Shown here in pieces: positions 15,612-24,285 of a stretch of DNA of 32,781 nucleotides; the first letter of the stretch is position 1; each line of letters begins with the position of its first letter. Both the position numbers and the translations under genes were made by a program. The notes beneath the pieces are model-generated. The model was not told where the DNA came from. It ran no database searches and was given only the letters and a program-made list of their open reading frames with translations. Origin of the DNA: Lachnospiraceae bacterium (lineage in GTDB: Bacteria > Bacillota > Clostridia > Lachnospirales > Lachnospiraceae); NCBI GenBank assembly GCA_022767285.1, contig JALENY010000035.1, forward strand, positions 1 through 32,781, read 5' to 3'.

Positions 15612-16916
15612 TTACTTCCTCTCACTAGCTAATCTCCTGCTTTTTTCTTCCCTGACCTTTTTCTCCGCCAGCAGCAATCCAATCAGGAAAGCAAAGGGAA
15701 CTGCGATTGGATTGACCAACGCAGACTCACTGCTGCTGGATATCAAAAGATATAACAGCGAAATCAACACTGCCGCGTAAGCATTTTTATCTGTTTTCAG
15801 CGTTAAGGCTTTTCGGACAAACAGAGCCAGCGCTCCGAGAAAAGCAGCGAACCCCAATATACCGCACTGTCCCAGAATCATTGGCCAATACGTATCGGAA
15901 ATAAAAGAATGATTTGCCTGCGATATGCCCCAGACACTGCTCATACCATATATACCGTAAACCGGAGAGTAAGGTTCCACAGAAAATGCAGATGCATATG
16001 CTCCCCAGCCGGTCCCAAACGGGAAATGATCCACAGCAATGAACGGTGCCGCTATGGTCAGCACAGCCCGCGCCGACTCATATCTCAGAGTAAAATAATA
16101 CCAGATAATCTGATACAGCCCGGCAATCACCGCAATACCCAAAATACAGCCTGCTAATATCCTGACTTTTTTATTTATTATGTGGCGCTTGTTAAATACA
16201 AACAAATACACCAACAAAATACACGCCACCGCACCCATAGCTTTTACTCTTCTGGTAGTGTACATGACAAAGGAGAGCATGGCCAGAAGCGGAATGATAC
16301 GCTTTTGCTGCTGTTCGTAAAACCACAGGCAAAGGGCACTCAAAAAGGCACACAGTCCGACTAAAATCGTATAAGTGGAATAAAACAGCTTGACTGCTCT
16401 CATCCCGCCGCGGGTTTCAGTGGAAAATATACCGAAACACAGATCCGCCAGACACAGCACGAATAGCAGAATCGCTATTCCTTTGAGCACCGGCCACAAC
16501 CTCCGCTTCAATTCGTCAAAATCCAGATCTTTACAGTCAAACATCAGGAAAGATGCCCCGACCGCCATAAAAAATTTTACATTTACATACGCATCTTTTG
16601 CCGCATTTGTCAGCGGCTGATAATGATACAGGAAATATCCGCCCCATCCGCACAGCCAGAAAATCAGCAGAAGCACAGAAAAAATTACTTTTTTCTTCGT
16701 CCATACCAGCATATATTTTTCACGCACCCGCCGAAAAAGAAATATGGGAACGATCAAAAGAGCAAACAATTCGTCGACATATTGAAATGGTTCAAACCAT
16801 TGCTGCAGGCGATTCTGCATTAAAAAAAGAATGATCCAGAATAAGCATAAACATGTCTTCCGGGACGTGACTGATTTTATGATTCTCACACCTTTGCGCT
16901 CATTTACTTCATTCAT
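15612..16916 (-). CDS. Wzy/WaaL-like polysaccharide polymerase or O-antigen ligase family membrane protein
   Basis: About 434 residues with eleven or so hydrophobic segments and a large extracytoplasmic loop near residues 300-360 (FGTGWGAYASAF...YWPMILGQCG), the layout of the O-antigen ligase/polymerase family. The GTGWG and final GILGF features are typical. It would join or transfer lipid-linked glycans on the outer face of the membrane. I prefer ATG 16916, after AAAGGG, to an upstream ATG at 16961 that adds 15 residues. Sequence alone cannot decide between polymerase and ligase. Confidence 0.78.
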   Translation of the reverse strand: MNEVNERKGVRIIKSVTSRKTCLCLFWIILFLMQNRLQQWFEPFQYVDELFALLIVPIFLFRRVREKYMLVWTKKKVIFSVLLLIFWLCGWGGYFLYHYQPLTNAAKDAYVNVKFFMAVGASFLMFDCKDLDFDELKRRLWPVLKGIAILLFVLCLADLCFGIFSTETRGGMRAVKLFYSTYTILVGLCAFLSALCLWFYEQQQKRIIPLLAMLSFVMYTTRRVKAMGAVACILLVYLFVFNKRHIINKKVRILAGCILGIAVIAGLYQIIWYYFTLRYESARAVLTIAAPFIAVDHFPFGTGWGAYASAFSVEPYSPVYGIYGMSSVWGISQANHSFISDTYWPMILGQCGILGFAAFLGALALFVRKALTLKTDKNAYAAVLISLLYLLISSSSESALVNPIAVPFAFLIGLLLAEKKVREEKSRRLASERK

Positions 16917-17046
16917 AATCTTAACCCTTTCATTTCTCACGAAACCGTGCGGTGAAATCATTTAGACGGTTCTTTTCCTATTATTCCGTTGCGCCGGATT
17001 TTCATCGAAATTACAGATGTTTATTCTTCTGCATAATTTCCTCTGG

Positions 17047-18180
17047 TCAGTCCAGACTGTTATCACGAGCATACAATGCAAGCGTCTGTTCTGTGATTGT
17101 ATCCCAGTTATACCGGCTGCAGACATAATCACTTACCTGACTCCTGCAGGCTTGAATCCGCTCCGGATTCCCGCAAAGCATTTGAAGCATGATGCGCAGG
17201 TCCTCACAGTCACCTCTTTTAAACAGATAACCAAACCCGTCCAATACTTCCGCACATTCCGCAATATCGGAGCAAAGGCAGCAGTCTCCGTAACTCATAG
17301 CTTCCAACAGACTGATGGGCATTCCTTCCAGATCGGAAGGCAGGCAATAAAAATAGCAGTTGGAAAACAGTTCCTCCATTATTTCTCCCTGAACAAATCC
17401 GGTAAATAGAATCCTCTGATCCCCCTCTGCCATATTCTGCAGTTTCCGGTAAAAGGACTCCGTATCTGCAGGCCCGCCGGCAATCACCAGTTTTTTCTCT
17501 GTTTTCACCTGTTTAAATGCCTCAACAAGAATCTCCAGACCTTTTTCCGGAACAATCCTGCCCAGATAGAGAATATAACTGTCTTTCTCAAGCCCCCACT
17601 TCTGCCTGATCAGCTGCGCTTTTTTCAATATTGGTTTTTCAATCCCATTGGGGATCAGAACGGTCTGCCGCCGGTAAGTTTCCCAAAAATACCGCTGCAT
17701 AGCCCGACTCAGTACGATGATCTCATCCGCACAGGCAACGGCTGTCTTTTCCCCCTGTTTCAAATACCAGGAAGCAAATTTCCCCCATTTGCTGCGCTTC
17801 CAGTCAAGACCGTGAATGGTGACTACCGTTCTGATCCCCAAAAGATGGGGCAAAAATGACATGGCTGCAGGGCCTTCCGCATGGAAATGAATACAATCAT
17901 ATTTTTCAGACAGAGCTCTCAGAGTGGCCGTCAAAGAGCTCAGCATGGCTGACACTCCCTTAACAGGTATCGCAGACCGATCATAAATATGTACGCCTCG
18001 ATAATCCCATCGGGACTGTCTTTTCTTTACTTTTTTTTCACTTTTTTCATATCTGCAGCTATTGTACAGCGTCACGTCATGTCCCCGTGCTGCCATTCTT
18101 ACCGACAGGGCCTCGACTGCGACCTCGATCCCCCCAAGCCTGGAAGGAACCTGTTTTTGCCCGATCATTGCGACTTTCAA
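17047..18180 (-). CDS. Glycosyltransferase family 4
   Basis: A 377-residue GT-B glycosyltransferase. The N-terminal acceptor domain starts MKVAMIGQKQVPSRLGGIEV. The C-terminal donor domain has LYLGRIVPEKGLEILVEAF and the E-x7-E motif in LEGMPISLLEAMSYG. The start is TTG at 18180, justified by the conserved N-terminus; an ATG four codons in is the alternative. It is the first gene of the cluster and the only transferase seen, so other sugars must be added elsewhere or the product is small. It probably acts on a lipid-linked sugar at the inner membrane face. Confidence 0.9.
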   Translation of the reverse strand: MKVAMIGQKQVPSRLGGIEVAVEALSVRMAARGHDVTLYNSCRYEKSEKKVKKRQSRWDYRGVHIYDRSAIPVKGVSAMLSSLTATLRALSEKYDCIHFHAEGPAAMSFLPHLLGIRTVVTIHGLDWKRSKWGKFASWYLKQGEKTAVACADEIIVLSRAMQRYFWETYRRQTVLIPNGIEKPILKKAQLIRQKWGLEKDSYILYLGRIVPEKGLEILVEAFKQVKTEKKLVIAGGPADTESFYRKLQNMAEGDQRILFTGFVQGEIMEELFSNCYFYCLPSDLEGMPISLLEAMSYGDCCLCSDIAECAEVLDGFGYLFKRGDCEDLRIMLQMLCGNPERIQACRSQVSDYVCSRYNWDTITEQTLALYARDNSLD

Positions 18181-18218
18181 ATCAAGACGACCTTTCTTCC
18201 TGTTTTGATATATTACTC

Positions 18219-18247
18219 AGTGTAAGTGATTCTAAATCTTTTGTCAA
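18219..18247 (-). promoter_or_regulatory. Promoter of the polysaccharide cluster
   Basis: On the minus strand TTGACA (18247-18242) and TACACT (18224-18219) are separated by 17 bp. The -35 overlaps the stop codon of the small reading frame upstream. The leader to the TTG start is about 30 nt. Confidence 0.75.
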
Positions 18248-18364
18248 TCGATCTTATTTGCCATTCCGTCGACCATTCCGTCGAGCGCCATAATATATAA
18301 CCCGGTATCATAAGCATACACTCTGACGTTAGGTCGGATCGCAGATTTCATCCATCGACTGCAT
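18244..18364 (-). pseudogene. Small frameshifted or very short gene, function unknown
   Basis: AAAGGAGG lies eight bases before ATG 18364 (MQSMDEICDPT, then stop). One base out of frame, the ATG at 18351 opens a 35-residue chain, MKSAIRPNVRVYAYDTGLYI followed by MALDGMVDGMANKID, ending at 18244. The well-formed second part and the misplaced ribosome binding site suggest a one-base frameshift in a gene that once read MQSMDEI...AIRPNV. It follows the 65-residue gene and probably shares its transcript. I know no function. Confidence 0.45.
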
Positions 18365-18419
18365 TTATTCGCCTCCTTTCTTTTGTTCTATATCGTTCAT
18401 GCTGATTTTTTACGATTCG

Positions 18420-18617
18420 TTACAGTTTTTTATCTTTTTTTGTATTAAATTCCATATTAATCTCGCGTATTTCTTTTTTTCCGTCAATATAATCCTGATA
18501 CATTTCCGCCAGTCCGGCCATACAGCCGTCACAATTCGCGGAAATATTCCCGAGAGAATCTTCCACTATTTTCTGCCGTTCTTCTTTTGTTGTATCTTTA
18601 ATTAGATATCCCGCCAT
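18420..18617 (-). CDS. Small conserved-looking protein with CDGC motif
   Basis: A 65-residue soluble protein, MAGYLIKDTTKEERQKIVED..., with a single CDGC motif (about residues 29-32) and a charged C-terminus ending in lysines. AAGGAGAAGGGA precedes ATG 18617. The composition and the strong ribosome binding site argue for a real gene, and I believe similar short proteins occur in Lachnospiraceae, but I know no role. CxxC could bind metal or be redox-active. Its possible promoter is TTGATT...TATAAT near 18795-18820, with only 15 bp spacing. Confidence 0.72.
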   Translation of the reverse strand: MAGYLIKDTTKEERQKIVEDSLGNISANCDGCMAGLAEMYQDYIDGKKEIREINMEFNTKKDKKL

Positions 18618-18971
18618 ATCGTTCCCTTCTCCTTTCGTCTTAGCGTTTTACTCTCTTGCTTTTTACCTGCTCTTTTTGTGCTGTAAACATGTCAAATATC
18701 AGTTCCCTGGTATAAAAAGGGATGGTCATTCCTATTTCCCAATTTTCTTTTAATCAGTGAGAACGCAGGTGATGCTTATAATTGTATTATATTGATTTTA
18801 ACATATAATCAACGGTAACTGCGGAAAAAATATACTCCTGTGGCATACTCTGCGGACAGCAATGTATTACGATATGCACTTCCTATATACGAAATTCTTC
18901 CGGAATAAAGAGAATGTTTCAAACCTTGTGCCAAGTTAACATAATGCGCATTTAAGTATATATGACGCAGC
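18618..18971. other. Gene-free stretch
   Basis: No gene is supported. The part near 18640-18760 is a pyrimidine-rich leader of the small gene. 18785-18825 is very AT-rich, with an inverted repeat TTGATT...AATCAA and one copy of AACATATAA (18800-18808), the 9-mer seen twice at 30488-30505. The rest up to 18971 shows nothing I can name. Confidence 0.5.
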
Positions 18972-19009
18972 AACGCTGCCAAAGTCGGAATACCAGCTTT
19001 GGCAGCGTT
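18972..19009. terminator. 13-bp perfect hairpin at the end of the GNAT-HD gene
   Basis: AACGCTGCCAAAG (18972-18984) pairs perfectly with CTTTGGCAGCGTT (18997-19009), and the stem starts at the stop codon. The T-rich flank is on the + strand side (TTAATAATTTTG), so termination of the minus-strand operon here would rely on the stem alone. Confidence 0.6.
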
Positions 19010-20010
19010 TAATAATTTTGTTTCATGCCAATAAAACTCTTAAAAGGGTCAAAATGAAAAAGATCTATTTTATTTACGATGGCCGCCTCCGGAGACCGGA
19101 ACTTCTGCATTCCATCCTGAACATGAACTGCTATTATATGTACAATGTCCTCAGAAATACCATGTTTTTCCGCCAGCATAGCTCCGGAAATGCTGTGATG
19201 CATCAGCTTACCTCTCTCATTAATGTAAGGCCTTCCGTTCTCATCCGCACTATACTCGATAATTTTTCCCACATCATGGAGCAATGCCCCGGCAATCAGT
19301 TTTGTGTAATCCCAGGTATATTCAGGATGCTGAATCCCATAACAATGCCGGAATATATCATAGTTCTTGTCTACTGTATAAGCCACATTCCGCATATGTT
19401 CTCTCAGTGTTATTTTTATTCCCGGTATGTTGACTGTAAAAGGCAGCTCCCGCAATCCCTGAAAACTCCAGCCGGAAATTCTTTTCGCTTCTTCGAATGT
19501 ATCAATAATCCTGTTCCTGAGAGATAACTCCCTGACAAGAATAAATTCCGGTATAAAAGCGACCCAAGGATTCAGGGAAAACCAGAGATGTTTTCCATCC
19601 TCCGGCGTTTCACGGAGTCCAGCCTTTTCAAATCCCATTTGGGCAAAAAAGGCAAGGGCCGGCTGATTCCATTTTAAGATCTGCAATTTTGCTCCCAGTA
19701 TCTGCTCCTTATCCAGGAATTGCAAAAAAGCCGCTTGCCCCAATCCCTTTCTTCTATATTCCCTCCTAATGAAAAAATGACGAATAAATACCGGCTCCGA
19801 CGAGAAATCAGCAAGTATATAGCCAAGCTCGATACCTGTAACTTCTTCCAGAATCAAATATGCTTTATAGCCATTTTCGAGGAAACCTTTCATCCGATTT
19901 TGCAGTTCCAGAAGGGAAGCAGTATTTCCGCTTGCCTCATCCTGTATCAGACACTGATTATATTCCGCCAGTTTTTCAATATCATTTAATGCTGCCTGCT
20001 GCAAAAGCAT
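19009..20010 (-). CDS. GNAT acetyltransferase - HD phosphohydrolase fusion
   Basis: A 333-residue two-domain protein. Residues 1 to about 145 are a GNAT N-acyltransferase: the acetyl-CoA loop is RRKGLG (86-91), followed by NQPALAFFAQMGFEKAGL (115-132). Residues about 175-320 are an HD domain: His205, His245-Asp246 in LLHDVGK, His271-His272 and Asp316, the residues that hold the metal pair. HD proteins hydrolyse phosphoesters or nucleotides; GNATs acylate amines. The fusion is unusual to me and the substrate is unknown. GGAGGAAT lies before ATG 20010, and the gap to the MATE gene is 60 bp, so it can be the last gene of the large operon. Confidence 0.85.
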   Translation of the reverse strand: MLLQQAALNDIEKLAEYNQCLIQDEASGNTASLLELQNRMKGFLENGYKAYLILEEVTGIELGYILADFSSEPVFIRHFFIRREYRRKGLGQAAFLQFLDKEQILGAKLQILKWNQPALAFFAQMGFEKAGLRETPEDGKHLWFSLNPWVAFIPEFILVRELSLRNRIIDTFEEAKRISGWSFQGLRELPFTVNIPGIKITLREHMRNVAYTVDKNYDIFRHCYGIQHPEYTWDYTKLIAGALLHDVGKIIEYSADENGRPYINERGKLMHHSISGAMLAEKHGISEDIVHIIAVHVQDGMQKFRSPEAAIVNKIDLFHFDPFKSFIGMKQNY

Positions 20011-20070
20011 CCCGCAATTCCTCCCTGTTCCATAAGGTGCAATGTTTTCCGTTCCGATTCTCCCGCCCCT

Positions 20071-21555
20071 TCAAGGTGTACTGCCTTCTGTTTTGTTCTT
20101 CCCGATTCCGCAGGATATGTTGTTTTCCTCCCGTATCTGCCTGTCCAGTTCTCTGGTAAAAAGCACAATGAAAGGCAGTGCCACCAAAAAGGTACATATA
20201 TCCGAAAGTGCCTGTGTTATTTCCAATCCAGGCAGTCCAAATACTTTGGGCAGGGCAAGAACAAACGGCAAAAAGATATACCCCTGCCGCGCGGAAGATG
20301 TAAACGTAGACCATTTCGGCCTGCCTATCGCCTGAAAAGTAATACCGCAGGAAACCACAAAGGGAATAAACGGCATGGAAATGCACTGCAGTCTGAACGC
20401 CGCCACACCGATCTCCATCACTTCAGAGCCGCTCTCGGTAAAAAGGCAGATCAGATTTTCCGCAAAAATAAACGAAAACAGGCCCACGGCAGCCAGCACC
20501 GATACGCTTGAGAGTATCAAAAAAAGAAATGCCGCCTTCACTCTTTTATATTGTCTTGCGCCATAATTATATCCCACAACAGGCTGATATCCCTGCACAT
20601 AACCGACCAGAAGAGAATATGCCATCTGAAATAGTTTATTTACGACCGTCATAGCCGCCACTGCGCTGTCACCGAAATCTGCCGCAGCATGATTCAGCAT
20701 AATATTCGCTATACACGCACAGCCCTGCCGGAACAGCGTCGGGATTCCGTTTTTCAATATTTCCAGATAAGCTCCGGCATTTCCGGCAACATATCGGATT
20801 CCCAGCGTGACCGAAGTTTCCTTATGAGAAAACATCCAGATCAATATAATCAGCGTAACCATCTGACTTATAGCCGTTGCAATAGCGGCACCACTCACTC
20901 CAAGGTTCAGCGTAAAAATAAAAATGGGGTTGATCACAATATTCAAAAAACCACCCAGTATCGTTGCCGGCAGAGAGTTCTTTGCTCTTCCCTCCGCTCT
21001 CATCAGAAACTGAAAATAAGAGACCATCATGGTAATCGGTGCCGATACCATGATGATCCGTCCATAGGCAACGGAATAGGGCAGAATCGTTTCGCTTGAA
21101 CCGAGAAGCCGCATGATCGGGCTGATCACGAACAATCCCAGCATAAGTATAACCATACTCATGGTAAGCGCGCCTGCCATGCCCGAGTTCGCTATCAAAT
21201 TCGCTTTTTCCTGATTCTTTTTTCCCAATGCTCTGGAAATGATCGTGCAGGATCCCATTCCAAAGGTATTTCCAAGAGCAGTGATGAGGCTCATCATAGA
21301 CAAAACGATCCCGACTGCACCTGCCTGTGCGGTTCCCAGTTTTGCGACAAAAAATGTATCCACTGCATTATAAAAGGCGGCCATCACCATATTCGTCATT
21401 GTCGGAATTGCGTTTGTTACGATCAGTTTTCCTACATGATCGTTCATCATGTGGGAATATTGTACATCTGTTTCTTTCTTATTCTGATCCATTTTTTCAT
21501 TTCCTGTTCTGATTATGGTACTTTCTTCCATGGTGATGTCTGTATCGGCAGACAT
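20071..21555 (-). CDS. MATE-family multidrug/metabolite exporter
   Basis: A 494-residue membrane protein with twelve predicted helices in two MATE halves (HVGKLIVTNAIPTMTNMVMA at the start; second half PTLFRQGCACIANIMLNHAA). It would export a cationic or other small molecule using Na+ or H+. Two starts are possible: ATG 21555, six bases after the upstream ABC gene but with AAGG only two or three bases away and lying inside a hairpin; or ATG 21492, after AGGAAATG with good spacing, which gives 473 residues. The operon position suggests export of a by-product of the imported compound. Confidence 0.9.
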   Translation of the reverse strand: MSADTDITMEESTIIRTGNEKMDQNKKETDVQYSHMMNDHVGKLIVTNAIPTMTNMVMAAFYNAVDTFFVAKLGTAQAGAVGIVLSMMSLITALGNTFGMGSCTIISRALGKKNQEKANLIANSGMAGALTMSMVILMLGLFVISPIMRLLGSSETILPYSVAYGRIIMVSAPITMMVSYFQFLMRAEGRAKNSLPATILGGFLNIVINPIFIFTLNLGVSGAAIATAISQMVTLIILIWMFSHKETSVTLGIRYVAGNAGAYLEILKNGIPTLFRQGCACIANIMLNHAAADFGDSAVAAMTVVNKLFQMAYSLLVGYVQGYQPVVGYNYGARQYKRVKAAFLFLILSSVSVLAAVGLFSFIFAENLICLFTESGSEVMEIGVAAFRLQCISMPFIPFVVSCGITFQAIGRPKWSTFTSSARQGYIFLPFVLALPKVFGLPGLEITQALSDICTFLVALPFIVLFTRELDRQIREENNISCGIGKNKTEGSTP

Positions 21556-21566
21556 GTCCTTTTAGA
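21530..21566. repeat. 37-nt repeat, copy 2 (start of the MATE gene)
   Basis: This is the partner of 75-111 (33 of 37 identical). On the minus strand it contains the stop codon of the ABC ATPase gene, AAGGAC, and the first codons of the MATE gene. The inverted repeat ATGTCTG-N6-CAGACAT would fold the ATG at 21555 into a stem. Confidence 0.7.
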
Positions 21567-22356
21567 TATAGTATTCAATCAGTGTTTTTCTATCTTCAAA
21601 CAATAATTCATAAATGCGCTTCCTGAGCAAAGCAAAATCAGCGCTGGTCCGATCCCTCGGCCTTGACAGCTCCACATCAATAACATCCTTGATAACTCCC
21701 GGCTTGTCAGACATAACTACAATTCGGCTTCCCAGGAATATAGCTTCATCAATATCATGAGTAACCATGATCATCGTTTTCTTTTCCTGTTCCCATATCC
21801 GAAGTGCCTCGATCTGCATATTGATCCGGTTCAAAGCATCCAGTGCCCCAAACGGTTCATCCAGAAGCAGTACGGAAGGATTATTGATCAAAGCTCTGGC
21901 GATGGAAGCCCTCTGCTGCATTCCGCCTGACAGCTGCCACGGCCAGGCTTTCTCAAAGCCATTCAGGCCAACCAGCTCAATCAATTCCCTTATCTTTGTA
22001 TCCTGCTCTTCTTTGCTCCAATCTTTTTTGTTCATTCCGGCAATACCATAACGAATATTTTCCGCTGTTTTCAGCCATGGAAACAATCGGGCTTCCTGAA
22101 ATACCATTCCCGTATCAACAGACGGTTCCGTCACAATGCGCTCTCCAACTGCGATCATACCGTCTGTTGTCGAGTCCAATCCGGCAATCATTCGCAGAAG
22201 CGTACTTTTTCCGCATCCACTGGGACCTAAAATCGCAATAAATTCACCCGCATAGATATCTAAAGTAATATTTTCCAGAACATTGATTTCTTTTCCGTCA
22301 ATTTTAAAGATCTTTTTAACATTCTCAAGTTTTACCGCAATGTCTTTTTTACTCAT
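21562..22356 (-). CDS. ABC transporter ATPase, SsuB/TauB-like
   Basis: A 264-residue ATPase of the nitrate/sulfonate/taurine importer type. Walker A GPSGCGKST, signature LSGGMQQRASIARAL, Walker B VLLLDEPFGALD and switch His in MVTHDIDEA are all intact. I start at ATG 22356: AGGTGA, which contains the stop of the permease gene, lies five bases before it. A GTG at 22374 is also in frame. It works with the permease and the two lipoprotein receptors of this operon. Confidence 0.92.
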   Translation of the reverse strand: MSKKDIAVKLENVKKIFKIDGKEINVLENITLDIYAGEFIAILGPSGCGKSTLLRMIAGLDSTTDGMIAVGERIVTEPSVDTGMVFQEARLFPWLKTAENIRYGIAGMNKKDWSKEEQDTKIRELIELVGLNGFEKAWPWQLSGGMQQRASIARALINNPSVLLLDEPFGALDALNRINMQIEALRIWEQEKKTMIMVTHDIDEAIFLGSRIVVMSDKPGVIKDVIDVELSRPRDRTSADFALLRKRIYELLFEDRKTLIEYYI

Positions 22357-22361
22357 GTTTG

Positions 22362-23126
22362 TCACCTGTTCCACTTAAAAATAATCTTTTGAAGCTTCAG
22401 GATCACGCTGTCGATGACCAGGCAGATCAGACCTATGATCACAAGTCCGAGAAGCAATGTGGCTGGCTGTGCCATCTCACGCGCAAAAGAGATCATATAT
22501 CCGATGCCCGCTGTCGCAGCAATCATTTCCGCAGCGACTACACCTCTCCAGGCATTGCTGACTCCGAGCCTTAACCCGGTAAATATATTCGGCGCGATTG
22601 TGGGCAGGACAATATGTATGATATTATCAAATTTGCCTTTTTCCAGCATGGATGCCACTTCCAGATATCTTTTGTCCACGCTTTGAATACCGTCAATGGT
22701 ATTTACCAGCACTGACCAGAAAGCCGAGATAGCAATAATCGTAATTTTGGAGGATTCTCCCAGACCCATCCACAGAATGAACAGAGGCGTCCATCCGATC
22801 ATAGGAATCGGCCTTAAGACTCCGACAATCACAGCAAAAGCTTTATTTACTTTCTCAAACTGTCCCATCAGGATACCTAACACAATACCTGCAATTGTTC
22901 CATAGGCAAACCCGATCAGAACACGCCTGGAACTTATAAGCAGGTTCTTCTGCAAAGTTCCTTTTTCCCACAAACTCAAAAAGTTTTCTGCAATAATGGA
23001 TGGTGTTGACATAATCGATGTATTGATCCATCCCTTGCGCCCTGCTATTTCCCAGAATAAAAGGATTCCGACAGGGACTGCCACTGCGATAAAGTTATTA
23101 ATTATTCTGTCTTTTTTACGGTTCAT
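22362..23126 (-). CDS. ABC transporter permease, SsuC/TauC-like
   Basis: A 254-residue BPD-type permease with about six helices. The ATPase-contacting EAA loop is near residues 150-175 (EVASMLEKGKFDNIIHIVLPTIAPNIFTGLRLG), as in SsuC. The ATG overlaps the receptor stop (ATGA). It forms the membrane channel as a homodimer. Confidence 0.92.
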   Translation of the reverse strand: MNRKKDRIINNFIAVAVPVGILLFWEIAGRKGWINTSIMSTPSIIAENFLSLWEKGTLQKNLLISSRRVLIGFAYGTIAGIVLGILMGQFEKVNKAFAVIVGVLRPIPMIGWTPLFILWMGLGESSKITIIAISAFWSVLVNTIDGIQSVDKRYLEVASMLEKGKFDNIIHIVLPTIAPNIFTGLRLGVSNAWRGVVAAEMIAATAGIGYMISFAREMAQPATLLLGLVIIGLICLVIDSVILKLQKIIFKWNR

Positions 23127-24241
23127 TTTTCCTCAATACCCGCCAGCTTAATATATGTGTCATCAAGTAAATCTGCTGCATCAAATTCATTGGTAATAAT
23201 ACCATTATCCAGAGAAAACTGAATGGTTGCACTTGTATCACTGATAATTCCCTCTGTATCAAGTTCTACCCCAAACGCCAAAGTATCATATGCAATCGTT
23301 GCGGCAGCCTCATCAACGCCTGTTGCGTCAATAAAAATCTGTATCGCCTCTTCTCTGTTTTCTTTTACCCAGTCAATGGCTGTCTTTGTCAGCCGGATTA
23401 CACGTGCAGTTGTATATGGATACTTCTTTGCAAATTCGTTATCCACACCAAGCACATGATAATTTGTCTTATACTCATCGGAATATGCAAGAACATCTGC
23501 AATATCCGATACTTTCGCATAATTATTTGCGGAGAGCACACCTGCATCGGCTTCTCCGGCCTGCAGTGCAGTAATAATATCATTTGTCTGCAGATTCAAT
23601 AATTCAAAATCATCCGCCGTCAGATCTACGGTCTTTAATGCAGTCAGCAGGAAATTGTGCCGAAATGTTCCCACGGAACATGCTACCTTTTTCCCCGCAA
23701 GATCTTCCAAGGTGGAAATGCCGCTGTCTTTTGCAACAGCGATCAGCATATTTTTGTCTCCGATCTCCAATTCGGAAATGATCTTGATATCGATACCGTT
23801 GGATACATAATTGATGATCGGATCTGTGGATCCAATGCCAAACTGTAAGGAACCGCCTGCCAGTGCCTCATAAATCGTAGGACCGCCGGAAAACGTTTCT
23901 ACATTAAATGTAATATTATCTTCATCAAATTCTTCCTCTATAAATCCTTTCGCCTGAGCAACTTTCCATACAAATTCATCACTGGCATGATCTCCGACTG
24001 AAATCGTCAGTTCTCCCTCAATTTCCGCTTCCGAAGCAGCTTTTAACTCATCCACGTCATCCGAATCTCCGCTGCCCGCCGGTTCTTCCGCAGTCTGTTC
24101 GGATTCTTTCGAATCATCTTCCGCTGCCTCGTCCTTTTCTTCCTCCGCAGATACCTGTTTTTCTGTCGATGCAGAACCGCAGGCAGTCAGACCAGCCACC
24201 ATTGCAGCAGCTAATAATATGCATAATAATTTCTTTTTCAT
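23123..24241 (-). CDS. ABC substrate-binding lipoprotein 1, SsuA/TauA/NMT1-like
   Basis: A 372-residue receptor with a lipoprotein signal ending LTAC (Cys21), a strongly acidic linker to about residue 75, and then the NMT1-like fold. The FSGGPTIYEALAGGSLQFGIG segment forms part of the ligand pocket in sulfonate, taurine and thiamine-precursor receptors. It is clearly paralogous to the lipoprotein at 29111-30232 along its whole length (shared ELKAASEAEI/LKAASEAEI, NTTARV-type and DDTYxKLAG blocks). AAAGGTGG precedes ATG 24241. The ligand is unknown; the family takes up sulfonates, pyrimidine precursors, nitrate and aromatic acids. Confidence 0.9.
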   Translation of the reverse strand: MKKKLLCILLAAAMVAGLTACGSASTEKQVSAEEEKDEAAEDDSKESEQTAEEPAGSGDSDDVDELKAASEAEIEGELTISVGDHASDEFVWKVAQAKGFIEEEFDEDNITFNVETFSGGPTIYEALAGGSLQFGIGSTDPIINYVSNGIDIKIISELEIGDKNMLIAVAKDSGISTLEDLAGKKVACSVGTFRHNFLLTALKTVDLTADDFELLNLQTNDIITALQAGEADAGVLSANNYAKVSDIADVLAYSDEYKTNYHVLGVDNEFAKKYPYTTARVIRLTKTAIDWVKENREEAIQIFIDATGVDEAAATIAYDTLAFGVELDTEGIISDTSATIQFSLDNGIITNEFDAADLLDDTYIKLAGIEEK

Positions 24242-24285
24242 TTTCCAATACCACCTTTCCAGTTTTTTCTTTTCTTTTTTCTGTT

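Noticed and set aside
21492-21555. Hairpin at the MATE start as a guanidine-II riboswitch.
   Set aside because: There is only one hairpin and no ACGR loops.
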